A stretch of DNA of 64,000 nt, from positions 398,564,119-398,628,118 of the forward strand of contig NC_053392.1 of NCBI RefSeq assembly GCF_905171765.1, in the 5' to 3' direction. Source of the stretch: Bufo bufo. Lineage: Eukaryota > Chordata > Amphibia > Anura > Bufonidae. Within the stretch, counting starts at the first letter, position 1, and each line of letters opens with the position of its first letter. Under the pieces are notes generated by a model. That model saw nothing but the letters and a program-made list of their open reading frames with translations. It was not told the DNA's origin and searched no databases. Positions 1 to 9,374 of the stretch are shown here, in pieces. The translations under genes were made by a program, and so were the position numbers.

Positions 1-197
1 ACTTTGCGCTTCTGTTTGTTCTGTATTTGTCTTTTGTTTTCTTCCCTCGTTATTCCTTCCTTTAGGCCCCTGCACGAACATAAGCTACGGACTGCCGCCC
101 AGTTGTACCCAGTCGGTTAGGATGGACCATGCAAGTAGGTAGGAATAGAGGAGTGGGTGGAGTTTAGGGCTGCACTTATCCCTACCTTTTCGTGACA
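1..197 (+). mobile_element. Possible 3' end of an LTR cut by the window edge
   Basis: The sequence up to 197 ends in CGTGACA, the terminus shared by the confirmed Gypsy LTRs in this window. BEL/Pao-derived sequence on the other strand begins directly after it. I read it as the end of another LTR retrotransposon inserted in the BEL/Pao element. The rest lies outside the window, so neither a partner LTR nor a target duplication can be checked. Confidence 0.35.
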
Positions 198-212
198 TGT
201 TGTCTCCGGGGT

Positions 213-1241
213 TTAAACGGTAAAGGTGCGACCCAGCTTTTTGACTTGCCTTTTACTATTCCTTGATCCATAATATCCAAGAACAGCCTGTCTTCTATGG
301 ACATTGCGACCCTGTTGTCTTCTCTTGTCCCCTAAGGGATGTTGCTCACCATCGCAGGCGTGGTCTTCACAGGAGGGATCTTCAAAAGGACAAGGCACAG
401 GAGCGCTGTGTGGAAATTCTTTTATCAGGAAACTGCTTTGACATGGCTGGTATAGGGAAGGACGTCCATTTAAAAAGGTGTTGGTGAGCATATTGTTGAC
501 TGAGGTTGGCTTGTGTGCTCCTTCTAGACAGACATCTCCTATGATGACCCATCTTAGATCAAGTATCTGGGCGTACGGAGCATTTTGGGGACTATTAATC
601 TGTCCTCTAGCCTTGTGAACTCGTAGTATGTCTCTTCCAAGGAGTAAGACTATCAGCGCTTCTGCGTCCAGTTGTGGTATCAGGGTAGCTACATGTCTCC
701 GGTGGGGGTGGTATGCCGCCACCTCTGGTGTAGGTATCTCAGACCGGTTGTCAGGTATGTGATTGCACTCCAGTATGGTTGGCAGTGACAAGCAGGTCTG
801 ACCATCCACGGAGTCTACCTTGTACCCAGTTGCTTTCCTCCCTGCCATCTCAATGGTACCTGCACATGTCCTTAAGGAGTAGGGAGAACGGGGCCCTTCT
901 ATGTTGAAGGTGTCGAAGAAGGTGGATTTAGCTAAAGACCGATTGCTTTGATCATCTAAGATTGCATATACTGTGATCGCCTTATCTCGGTGACCACCCG
1001 GATAAACTCTGACAAGGCAGTTTTTTGAGCAGGACTTCCCTTCTGCGAGTCCTTTACAGATCTCTGTACAGTGAGAAGTGACTACTGCGGTGTCCATGTC
1101 AGTGTCTATCTTCTTCTCGTCATGCTCCTCTGCTTGGGATGATACCTGAGAAGGTGGTCCAGGGTGAAAAGCCGTGTTGTGTTCTGTGCTACTGCATTCT
1201 GTGCATGTCTCACTGACCTTACAGTTCCTGGTGAAGTGCAA
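213..1241 (-). pseudogene. BEL/Pao pol fragment: aspartic protease region
   Basis: The frame encodes a retropepsin-like domain of the kind found at the start of BEL/Pao pol. A Cys-rich stretch is followed by VYAILDDQSNRSLAKSTFFD, where the usual D-S/T-G catalytic triplet is replaced by a D-D-Q-S-N style centre. Further on is the conserved block LLGRDILRVHKARGQ and then LDLRWVIIGDVCL. The role would be maturation of the Gag-Pol polyprotein inside virus-like particles. The frame is open for 342 residues but its last part (about residue 285 onward) reads as unrelated low-quality sequence, suggesting a frameshift near 350-400. No RT follows before the LTR-like sequence at 197. The called ATG is only the first in the frame; the true polyprotein starts upstream. 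Confidence 0.65.
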
Positions 1242-1504
1242 TGTTGTATTGCAGCACCGGAAGCAGAGTTTTCTTTAAGGAATTCTTTGCTGTCCTCTAA
1301 AGACTTCTCCCTGAAGGCTCTGCATTTTAGTAGAGAATGTGGTTTGTTGTGCAGGGGGCATTGTTTGGTAAGATCTTTGGGTATGTTCTCTTCTTGAGAA
1401 GACTTAAACTGCCTGTAAAGAGAACCTGTGGAGGCAACGTTAGTTTTGTGGACTGCCACTGGTGTTTTATGAGGTTTGACACCAGGGGTAGTGGGACATG
1501 ACAA
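1106..1504 (-). pseudogene. BEL/Pao gag C-terminal zinc-knuckle region
   Basis: The fragment encodes CPLHNKPHSLLKCRAFREKS followed by a Lys/Glu-rich helix, the typical lead-in to the Cys/His knuckles of BEL/Pao Gag, which bind element RNA in the particle. It overlaps the protease frame by about 130 bases in another frame. In intact BEL elements these parts are one continuous frame, so a frameshift lies between about 1240 and 1300. A second knuckle cannot be read cleanly. It lies downstream of the gag core and upstream of the protease, as expected for this family. Confidence 0.55.
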
Positions 1505-1569
1505 TGTAAAGTCAAAACTGGGATAATTTATAATCCTCGCCTGTTGAGTGTGCCCCTTTCTTTTGCTAT

Positions 1570-2103
1570 CTACTGTTGAGTAACAAAGTCTACAAACACC
1601 ACAAAGGGGGGAAATGGTATCCTCTTTTCCTGGAGATTATAAGGGAGTATTTGGACAATCGGATTGACACCTCTGGCGATGTCCAGGAATGCTAGCCTCG
1701 GCAGATCTCCTTCTGCCTGAGCAACCTGTACCTCAGGTATCAACAAGTCACTGAGTTCCCTGAGCTTCTGGTAACCCCTACCCACTATTCTGGTAAAATT
1801 ATCAATTCTCTTATATAAAGCATTTTCTATAACTTCTATTGACCCATAACACTCATCAAGTCTTTCCCACACCACCTTTAGGCCCGGATAGTTTATGTTA
1901 ATGTCTCTGATTCTTTTGGCATGTTCAGCAGACTCGCTTCCAAGCCACTTTACCAACAGACTTAACTCCTCACTACAGGAAAGATCTAAGTCTCATGGCT
2001 TTTTAGAAGGAGGCTTGCCATGCCCTGTAGTTCTCGGGGCAATCAGTGAACTTTATAAGTCCTTTGGTAGCCAGCTCCCATTTAGCAAAGAACTTAGCAA
2101 AGT
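1570..2103 (-). pseudogene. BEL/Pao gag core (DUF1759-like), 5' end cut by Gypsy-A
   Basis: Read from 2103 downward, the frame gives a Trp-rich block containing FAKWELATKGLIKF and DCPENYRAW, then, after a stop and small disruption near 1985-2030, LLVKWLGSESAEHAKRI and a helical region to 1570. This matches the general layout of the Pao-type Gag capsid-like domain. The 5' continuation is at 26641 onward, beyond Gypsy-A and its CCATG target duplication. The copy is dead: it has an in-frame stop and is split by 24.5 kb of inserted elements. Confidence 0.6.
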
Positions 2104-2108
2104 CCATG

Positions 2109-2588
2109 TGTCACGGCGCGGTGTGGGTGGTAAACTCAGTATCAGTATGAACAGACCTCGATGGTAGGAATGTTCATACGCAGGAACCTAGAGCCCTATC
2201 CTACCCTAAAGCACCCTGGAAATAGTGTCCTGGCCGAAAGAATAGGAGACTCCCTTAGGCCTAATATCAAAAGATAGGGGAATACAACAAACTAGAAATA
2301 GGAAAAAGACACTCAACTCCAAAGTACGTGGACGAGCAGGAACTCAGTGGAGAACCAAATACCAGCACTTCCACAACCAGAAAGGAGCTATCAACCGCAT
2401 ACCATGATGGGTGAGACCAGACTAAATAGAGGAGTTGGAATGACCACTTAAGCTACACCTGAGACAGGAGGTGTGGTCATAACCAGCAACAACACAGAAA
2501 CAAGTGAAACCAAAGAGGCTGTCAGATTACATCACGTACAGCCAGTCTCTTAGATCTTCTGACCTCTGTCACAGGACAGACTGTGACA
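2109..2588 (-). repeat. Gypsy-A left LTR (3' LTR of the minus-strand element)
   Basis: The repeat starts TGTCACGGCGCGG and ends CTGTGACA. It matches 25544-26635 across its length, but lacks about 90 bp just after the start and a segment containing a short palindrome found in the right copy. The integrase C-terminal frame runs into it (stop at 2550). The purine-rich tract expected before a 3' LTR is visible in reverse as the C-rich run at 2592-2600. Confidence 0.85.
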
Positions 2589-3136
2589 ATACGCCCCCCG
2601 TCTACGGTTGGCCTCCGGACACCCAGGACCAACTTTATCCAGATGAGCTCTGTGAAAGGCTTTCACCAGACGACTAGCATTAATGTCAGCCGCTGGAACC
2701 CACATCCTCTCCTCTGGTCCGTAAACCTTCCAGTGAACAAGATACTGGAGGGATCTACAGAGAATTCGGGAGTCCACTATCCTGGCGATCTGAAATTCCA
2801 GATTACCGTCCACCATGACAGGAGCGGGAGGCAAGGAGGACGGGTTAACTGGTTTGACATATCTCTTCAACAACGACTTATGGAACACATTATGAATCTT
2901 CAAAGCATGAGGAAGTTCAAGAAGAAAGGCTACCGGGTAAATAATGGCAGTGATCTTATATGGACCAATAAACCTTTGACCCAACTTCCAAGAAGGTACT
3001 TTCAACTTAATGTTTCTTGTGGACAGCAACACAGAATCACCCACTCTCAGGTTCGGACCATTCATACATCTCTTGTTAGCCATAGGTTTATACTTGTTGC
3101 CCAATTTTTTCATATTATTTTGAATTTTACGCCAAA
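2550..3136 (-). pseudogene. Gypsy-A integrase C-terminus with chromodomain
   Basis: Residues read toward lower coordinates give the GPY-like linker FIGPYKITAIIYPVAF, then NVFHKSLLKRYV, then a chromodomain with VDGNLEFQIARIVDSR and LQYLVHWKVYGPEERMW. In chromoviruses the chromodomain tethers integrase to chromatin and biases insertion. The N-terminal 40 residues of the longer open frame are MITE sequence and should be discarded: the MITE (3140-3905) splits this part from the integrase core at 3909-4699. The frame overlaps the LTR, as in related elements here. Confidence 0.85.
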
Positions 3137-3139
3137 TAA

Positions 3140-3905
3140 GGGCTCTTTCACACTTGCGTTGTCCGGATCCGTTGTGCACTCCATTTGCCGGAGGTGCCCG
3201 CCGCATCCGTAACAACGCAAGTGAACTGAAAGCATTTGAAGACGGATCCATCTTCAAAATGCGTTCAGTGTTACTATGGCACCCAGGACGCTATTAAAGT
3301 CCTGGCTGCCATAGTAGTAGTGGGGAGCGGGGGAGCAGTATACTTACAGTCCGTGCGGCTCCCGGGGCGCTCCATAATGACGTCAGAGCGCCCCATGCGC
3401 ATGGATGACGTGATCCATGCGACATGTCATCCATGCACGTGGGGCGCCCTGACGTCACTCTGAAGCGCCCCGGGAGCCACATGGACGGTAAGTATACTGC
3501 TCCCCCGCTCCCCACTACACTTTACAATGGCAAACAGGACTTTAGCGTCCTGGAAGCCATGGTAACCATTCAGAAAAAGCTAAACGTCGGATCCGGTAAT
3601 GCGCGAAACGACGTTTAGCTTAAGGCCGGATCCGGATTAATGCCTTTCAATGGGCATTAATTCCGGATGCGGCCTTGCGCCAAGTGTTCAGGATTTTTGG
3701 CCGGAGCAAAAAGCGCAGCATGCTGCGGTATTTTCTCCGGCCAAAAAACTTTCCGTTCCGGAACGGAAGGCATCCTGATGCATCCTAAACGGATTTCTAT
3801 CCATTCAGAATGCATTGGGATAATCCTGATCAGGATTCTTCCGGCATAGAGCCCCGACGACGGAACTCTATGCCGGAACCCAACAACGCAAGTGTGAAAG
3901 AGCCC
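3140..3905. mobile_element. Harbinger-type MITE, 766 bp, TSD TAA
   Basis: The ends are GGGCTCTTTCACACTTGCG and its reverse complement, flanked by TAA at 3137-3139 and 3906-3908. The element is close to a full palindrome centred near 3405, with internal arms rich in GGATCCG and GCGCCCC motifs. It has no coding capacity. A 3-bp TAA duplication is the hallmark of PIF/Harbinger insertion. Related copies lie at 26102-26596, 42398-42871 and 50716-51482. Confidence 0.85.
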
Positions 3906-3908
3906 TAA

Positions 3909-4699
3909 GAGTTCCTCTTCAGGTATACCAGAAGTCTCCATACCAGAAAATGCGACTTATCAGTGGACTCCTGTCTACGGTTATTTATGGCAAACTCGGC
4001 TAAAGACAAAAATGAAGATCACTCCTTCTGGTTCTCGAGACAAAACATCTCTAATAAGTCTCCAAATTCTGATTAGTGCGTTCAGTCTGTCCGTTCGACT
4101 GAGGATGAAAGGCCAAAGAGAATGACAATTGTACCCCCAGACGAGTGCGGAACGCCTTCCAGAACTTGGAAACAAACTGACTCCCCCTATCAGACAACAC
4201 ATTAGAAGGAATACCATGTAATTTCATGATCTTATCGACCAAAACTTGTGCAAGAGTTTTAGCATTAGGTAGACCTGGCAATGCTATAAAGTGCGCCATC
4301 TTACTAAAGCGATCAACAACCACCAAAATTACAGTTTTTCCTGAAGAATTAGGTAAATCTGTGATAAAATCCATGGTTAAATGAGTCCAAGGTCAGGACG
4401 GGATGGGCAACGGAAGTGAAGATCCGGAAGGCCAAGTATGTGTCACCTTAGCACGTGCACAAGTACTACAAGCAGACACATAATCCTCAACACACTTACA
4501 CAACCCAGGCCACCAGAATCTACGAGAGATGAGATCGACAGTGGATCTGCTCCCAGGGTGTCCTGTAAGAACCGTACAATGATGTTCCTCGAACACCTTG
4601 TGACATAATTCAGAAGGAACAAACAACTTCCCAGGAGGACAAGAATCCAGTGCTTCTCCCTGGGTCTTCAACACCTCTGCCTCAATGTCGGGATATACT
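3909..4699 (-). pseudogene. Gypsy-A integrase zinc finger and catalytic core
   Basis: At 4674-4393 the frame gives the HHCC zinc domain (HHCTVLTGHPGSRSTVDLI, then CSTCARAK). A frame change near 4385 leads to the catalytic core at 4374-4051, with MDFITDLPNSSGKTV, VLSDRGSQFVSKFW and HPQSNGQTERTNQN, which supply the D, D and E residues. The order and spacing match Ty3/Gypsy integrase. The fragment is cut upstream by Gypsy-B, whose ATACT target duplication starts at 4695, and downstream by the MITE. Confidence 0.88.
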
Positions 4700-4951
4700 T
4701 GTCACGGAAGATGTGGCAGATAGCTTGCACTTATGAATAAATGTCCGACTGGCTGGATCCCAAACTAAGGAGCATATAGGTGAGCCCTATAAAACCCTAA
4801 GAGCTCTCCCTGGCTGCTATGCCCATGCAAGGGTCTCAATGGTAGACGATTGCATGCCCACGCACCTAAGACTGTGTGACACCTGAAAACCCTATAATAG
4901 TGAGGGGACACGACCACCGGCTCCCTGCACTAAATACGGACGGAGTCAGGG

Positions 4952-5910
4952 TGTCACGACCATGCCCATGACCGTGACTCCTTTACCGCATGCAGTTGCC
5001 TGCGGTTTTGTATGGGTGTTCAACCACGGGTGAGGGCCGCTTGTCTGTGGCCTCACTTGTGGTTGCCGCGGGCAACCAGTGTTGTATTTTGCAGCAGAGC
5101 AGCCTGAGCGTCGCTAGGCAGCTTGCTGCCCTGGCATGCGGTCACACCTAGCTACCTTTATGTTAGGTGTGTGTATGTTATGCACGTTGTATGTATTGTG
5201 TGCACTTCCCATTTATGTGTCTTTCCCTTCTGTGGTACTGGAAGGGTTAACTTCCTTCCCAGTGTGTGTGTGATGTCACTGGGTGTGTCCAACCCTTGGG
5301 TGTGGCCACTTGGGCCTATATAGACCCTCTCTCTAGCAGGGCTCAGTAGGTTGCTTCAGTCTTGCTAGCTGAAGCAGCCTCCTGTGTTTTCCATCCGCCT
5401 GTGAGAGCCACCACTGTGGTCATAGTTTATGTTTATGTTTTCCTGTACTATTTAGTGCTGCCATGTATCTGGGTTCCGGTGTGTGGATGAGTTTGTGCTG
5501 ACGTCTGTCTGCTATTTGTGGACTTCAGCTTTCCTGTACACGGATCCAGTCAGCTGGGCTGTGGCAGGTGGCTGGAACTAGTGCAGCACCTGCCATATAC
5601 ATAGGCTGTTTATGTTTCCCCTTTTCCAGCAGCTTGGCCGTTGAGACTCCTGCTCCTCCGTGCTTAGGAGGAGTGGGTTGTCTTACTCAGCTCCTAGTTT
5701 AGGGCCATCTTGAGGGCTAGCAGGGACTTCTAGGTTCCGGAGCATGAGCCCTCCTACCATCAAGGTTGGCTCATGTAGCTAGGAGTCAGGGTCAGGTTAG
5801 GGATGCGTTTAGGAGGTGACCTGCTCCCTAATCCTGTCTTCTTGGTCAAGCAGCCATAACATCACCTGGCTCCACACGGCTGAGGATTTCCCCCATCCTC
5901 AGCCGTGACA
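4952..5910 (+). repeat. 5' LTR of the non-autonomous element
   Basis: It starts TGTCACGACC and ends AGCCGTGACA, with a TATA-like box near 5316. It matches 6882-7834 almost perfectly. The 6-bp length difference comes from an extra CATGCC-type duplication near the start. The 66-residue open frame present in both LTRs is a by-product of the repeat and not a gene. Confidence 0.93.
5316..5324 (+). promoter_or_regulatory. TATA box of the LTR promoter
   Basis: CTATATAGA sits about 365 bp inside the LTR and is repeated at the same place in the 3' LTR (7240-7248). It would define the U3/R boundary for pol II transcription of the element. The transcription start itself cannot be read from the sequence. 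Confidence 0.55.
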
Positions 5911-5941
5911 GTATGACCACAGAGGCTTCTCGCGTGGCGTT

Positions 5942-6466
5942 CCCTCGAAAGAGGGTAAAGCATGCACCGCTATCTGCGGATGGGGTGCATGCGCATTCTC
6001 CGGAGGGAGAGCGTTATGGGGCTTTCACCATTTACGGCGCGGTGAGTGGCATTCCCCGCCATTCCTTGCTCACCGTTGTCCGTGTTGGTGTCCCCTTTTG
6101 TTTGTCTTTCCCCTCCCCCCTCCCATTGTTTCTTATGCCTCACCAACTTTCCCCTTTTGTTGTTGGGAGGGGCTTTGAGGGGTGGGAGTATTTTCCCTCG
6201 AAAGAGGGTGTAGCATGTACTGCCGTCTGCTGATGGGGTGCATGCGCGCTCTTCGGAGGGAGAGCGTTCTGGGGGTTTCGCCGCTGACGGCACGGTGAGT
6301 GGATTATTCCCCGCCACTTTCTCACCATGTTCGTTTGGCGTCCCCTGATATTTTTATCCCCTCACCTTGGTGTTTTTTGGTGTAGGGCTGCACGCCTTCG
6401 GAAGAGGGTGCAGCATGCAGTGCCATACCCTTGTGGCCTGCATGCGCGTTTTCCGGAGGGAGAGCG
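5942..6466 (+). ncRNA. Three tandem structured RNA modules (packaging-signal candidate)
   Basis: Each module has three hairpins in fixed order on the RNA-sense strand. H1 is a 5-bp stem closed by a GNRA loop (5942-5955, 6195-6208, 6395-6408; loops GAAA, GAAA, GGAA). H2 spans exactly 33 nt with a GCATGC-type stem (5960-5992, 6213-6245, 6413-6445). H3 has a GGAG loop (loops 6002-6005, 6255-6258, 6455-6458). Differences between modules keep pairing: C-to-T changes opposite G, and a C-G to G-C swap in H2 between modules 1 and 3. Modules 2 and 3 are exactly 200 bases apart. The fold and alignment are by eye. A packaging or dimerisation role is inferred. Confidence 0.6.
6163..6189 (+). other. Internal second copy of the polypurine tract
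   Basis: GGGAGGGGCTTTGAGGGGTG continues to GGGAG and nearly repeats the tract at 6856-6881 that primes plus-strand DNA synthesis. It falls at the end of module 1. It suggests that the interior was built by duplication of a segment that originally ended at the 3' LTR, or that a second plus-strand primer (a central polypurine tract) exists. Confidence 0.5.
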
Positions 6467-6855
6467 TCCCGGGGGGATCACCGTTAACAGCATGGTTGGT
6501 GGCTTATTCCCTGCCACCTTACCTTCCGTGTCTGTGTTGGTGATCCCTCGTCCCTCTCCATGTTCCCATCTCTGGTCGTTTGCTGGCAGCACTCCGTAAG
6601 TGGTCCGGCTGCGTGCTGGTTAGGAGGGTCTGCTGGCAGCGACTAGAGTGGGGATGTGAGTGGAGAGTCCCCTCGTCCACTCTCTGTGGTTCCATTCCCT
6701 TGTCGCTGGTGCGGGCTGCAGGCCTCGTCGGACTGGCTAGTGTGAGCTGGGAGAGGATGCAGCTGACAGTGACCTCCTGGGAACCATGTCCTGAGAGTGG
6801 ACGTCTCCTTCTCCCATCCCCTTGTGTGAGTTCCTCACCAGTTTCCTTTTTTTTT

Positions 6856-6881
6856 GGTGGGGGGGCTTTGAGGGGTGGGAG
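6856..6881 (+). other. Polypurine tract of the non-autonomous element
   Basis: The purine-rich stretch GGTGGGGGGGCTTTGAGGGG continues to TGGGAG and abuts the TG of the 3' LTR. Polypurine tracts in this position survive RNase H and prime plus-strand synthesis. The Gypsy-D tract at 13701-13727 has the same build. Confidence 0.8.
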
Positions 6882-7834
6882 TGTCACGGCCATGACCGTG
6901 ACTCCTTTACTGAATGCAGTTGCCTGCGGTTTTGTATGGGTGTTCAACAACGGGTGAGGGCCGCTTGTCTGTGGCCTCACTTGTGGTTGCCGCGGGCAAC
7001 CAGTGTTGTATTTTGCAGCAGAGCAGCCTGAGCGTCGCTAGGCAGCTTGCTGCCCTGGCATGCGGTCACACCTAGCTACCTTTATGTTAGGTGTGTGTAT
7101 GTTATGCACGTTGTATGTATTGTGTGCACTTCCCATTTATGTGTCTTTCCCTTCTGTGGTACTGGAAGGGTTAACTTCCTTCCCAGTGTGTGTGTGATGT
7201 CACTGGGTGTGTCCAACCCTTGGGTGTGGCCACTTGGGCCTATATAGACCCTCTCTCTAGCAGGGCTCAGTAGGTTGCTTCAGTCTTGCTAGCTGAAGCA
7301 GCCTCCTGTGTTTTCCATCCGCCTGTGAGAGCCACCACTGTGGTCATAGTTTATGTTTATGTTTTCCTGTACTATTTAGTGCTGCCATGTATCTGGGTTC
7401 CGGTGTGTGGATGAGTTTGTGCTGACGTCTGTCTGCTATTTGTGGACTTCAGCTTTCCTGCACACGGATCCAGTCAGCTGGGCTGTGGCAGGTGGCTGGA
7501 ACTAGTGCAGCACCTGCCATATACATAGGCTGTTTATGTTTCCCCTTTTCCAGCAGCTTGGCCGTTGAGACTCCTGCTCCTCCGTGCTTAGGAGGAGTGG
7601 GTTGTCTTACTCAGCTCCTAGTTTAGGGCCATCTTGAGGGCTAGCAGGGACTTCTAGGTTCTGGAGCATGAGCCCTCCTACCATCAAGGTTGGCTCATGT
7701 AGCTAGGAGTCAGGGTCAGGTTAGGGATGCGTTTAGGAGGTGACCTTCTCCCTAATCCTGTCTTCTTGGTCAAGCAGCCATAACATCACCTGGCTCCACA
7801 CGGCTGAGGATTTCCCCCATCCTCAGCCGTGACA
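6882..7834 (+). repeat. 3' LTR of the non-autonomous element
   Basis: It starts TGTCACGGCC and ends AGCCGTGACA, followed by the CAGGG target duplication at 7835-7839. It is nearly identical to 4952-5910, so the insertion is fairly recent compared with its host Gypsy-B. Confidence 0.93.
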
Positions 7835-8116
7835 CAGGGTCACCTAGAATCAAGCCAGCAAGGAAACACAATACATGAAAAGACTTATCTGAGCAAACAG
7901 CAGCAGCAGCCTCCAGCAGTGAACACTTCATCCAGGAAGTAGTATAAACCACAAAGTGAGGCAGTATGGGAGCGAATATAAAGGGAGGCGATTAGTCTAA
8001 ATAGGTGACTCCTGGGAGAAGGAAAGGAGATGACAAAGTGAAACCAAAACAAAGAATGTCATGCAAGAGGTAGAGAAGGACGTCTGCCAGACCTTCTCAC
8101 AGAACTGGCGGTGACA

Positions 8117-8386
8117 GTACCCCTACCTCTACGGGTGGACTCCGGACACTCAGAGCCCACCTTCTCAGGATGAGACCTATGGAAAGCCCTGATGAGACTA
8201 GTGGCCTTAATGTCCGCCACTGGGACCCACATCCTCTCCTCAGAACCATAACCCTCCCAATGAACGAGGTACTGGAGAGAACCGCGGATAATGCGAGAAT
8301 CCACAATCCTAGAGACCTGAAATTCAAGATTACCATCAACAACAATCAGAGGAGGAGGCAAAGAGGAGGGTACAGTGGGTTGGACA
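8117..8386 (-). pseudogene. Gypsy-B chromodomain fragment
   Basis: The frame gives VVDGNLEFQVSRIVDSR, then LQYLVHWEGYGSEERMWVPV and a closing helix, a clear chromodomain from the integrase C-terminus. It runs toward the LTR at 8116. Its upstream part is cut by the Tc1 insertion at 8389, and the integrase continues at 14796. The first residues of the longer open frame come from the Tc1 terminal repeat. The likely role is chromatin binding during integration. Confidence 0.85.
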
Positions 8387-8536
8387 TACACTCACCTAAA
8401 GAATTATTAGGAACACCTGTTCTATTTCTCATTAATGCAATTATCTAGTCAACCAATTACATGGCAGTTGCTTCAATGCATTTAGGGGTGTGGTCCTGGT
8501 CAAGACAATCTCCTGAACTCCAAACTGAATGTCAGA

Positions 8537-8869
8537 ATGGGAAAGAAAGGTGATTTAAGCAATTTTGAGCGTGGCATGGTTGTTGGTGCTAGACGGGCCG
8601 GTCTGAGTATTTCAAAATCTGCTCAGTTACTGGGATTTTCACGCACAACCATTTCTAGGGTTTACAAAGAATGGTGTGAAAAGGGAAAAACATCCAGTAT
8701 GCGGCAGTCCTGTGGGCAAAAATGCGTTGTGGATGCTAGAGGTCAGAGGAGAATGGGCCGACTGATTCAAGCTGATAGAAGAGCAACATTGACTGAAATA
8801 ACCACTCGTTACAACCGAGGTATGCAGCAAAGCATTTGTGAAGCCACAACACGCACAACTTTGAGGCGG
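8537..8869 (+). pseudogene. Tc1 transposase, N-terminal half
   Basis: The frame starts MGKKGDLSNFERGMVVGARR and shows the paired-type helix-turn-helix DNA-binding region typical of Tc1 transposases (RAGLSISKSAQLLGFSRTTI, then SRVYKEW). It would bind the terminal inverted repeats. It ends after RTTLRR, where Gypsy-D is inserted; bases after 8869 in the longer open frame are LTR. The frame resumes at 14225. Confidence 0.9.
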
Positions 8870-9361
8870 TGTCATGGTCTTACCTTCTTGCTGTTCTCCT
8901 TCGTTTGACATGTGCTGGCGGCCATCTTGGTTTCTGGGTTTCTTGTAGCCTCCCACCCTGCGGCTCCTCCTTCCCACTGGGAGGAGCTGGATGCCTAGCT
9001 CATATATATAGGAGGTCTGTGGCTTCAGTTCCTTGCTTGGTCCTCCTGTGTTCACATGCTTCTAGACTGCTGCTGCTTCTGGTTCCTGATCCTGGTTTCG
9101 TCCGACTACCCTGCTGGTTCCTGATCCTGGTTTCGTCCGACTACCCTGCTGGTTCCTGATCCTGGCTTCGTCTGACTACCCTGCTGGTTCCTGATCCTGG
9201 CTTCGTCTGACTACCCTTCTGGTTCCTGACCTCTGGCTTCGCAAAGACTCTGCTTCGGTTTCGCCATCCATTTGGACTTTTGCTTTACAGATTTATTTTC
9301 AATAAAGCCTTCTTATTTTCACTTATCCCTTGTTGTACGTCTGGTTCATGGTTCCGTGACA
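8870..9361 (+). repeat. Gypsy-D 5' LTR with TATA box, 35-bp repeats and poly(A) signal
   Basis: It starts TGTCATGGTC and ends TTCCGTGACA. A TATA-like ATATATATA lies at 9002-9010 and an AATAAA at 9301-9306. Between them is a 35-bp unit (GGTTCCTGATCCTGGTTTCG and onward) present five times, starting at 9081, 9116, 9151, 9186 and 9221. The layout therefore reads U3, TATA, transcribed repeats, poly(A) signal. Confidence 0.93.
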
Positions 9362-9374
9362 TTAGGACCAAGCC

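Larger units (their letters stand above)
4952..7834 (+). mobile_element. Non-autonomous LTR retrotransposon, 2883 bp, TSD CAGGG
   Basis: It has two LTRs of 959 and 953 bp (4952-5910 and 6882-7834) that differ by a 6-bp indel and a handful of substitutions. A polypurine tract lies directly before the 3' LTR, and the 5-bp target duplication is CAGGG. The 971-bp interior (5911-6881) has no gag or pol homology. Instead it holds three tandem modules of structured sequence. To move it must use another element's proteins. Its termini and polypurine tract resemble Gypsy-D, making a chromovirus of that kind a plausible donor; this is inference. Confidence 0.93.
4700..8116 (-). repeat. Gypsy-B left LTR, split by a nested LTR element
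   Basis: The LTR consists of 4700-4951 plus 7840-8116. The intervening 4952-7834 is a separate LTR retrotransposon whose CAGGG target duplication lies at 4947-4951 and 7835-7839. The homologous unsplit copy is at 22652-23160, where the sequence around CAGGGTCACC is continuous. This proves that the intervening block is an insertion. Confidence 0.92.

Noticed and set aside
2583..3212. 209-residue plus-strand open frame
   Set aside because: It is antisense to the Gypsy-A integrase C-terminus and extends into a MITE; its sequence is the mirror of chromodomain coding.
5123..5323. 66-residue open frame, repeated exactly at 7047-7247
   Set aside because: Both copies lie at the same place in the two LTRs of the non-autonomous element; the repetition reflects the LTRs and there is no protein similarity.
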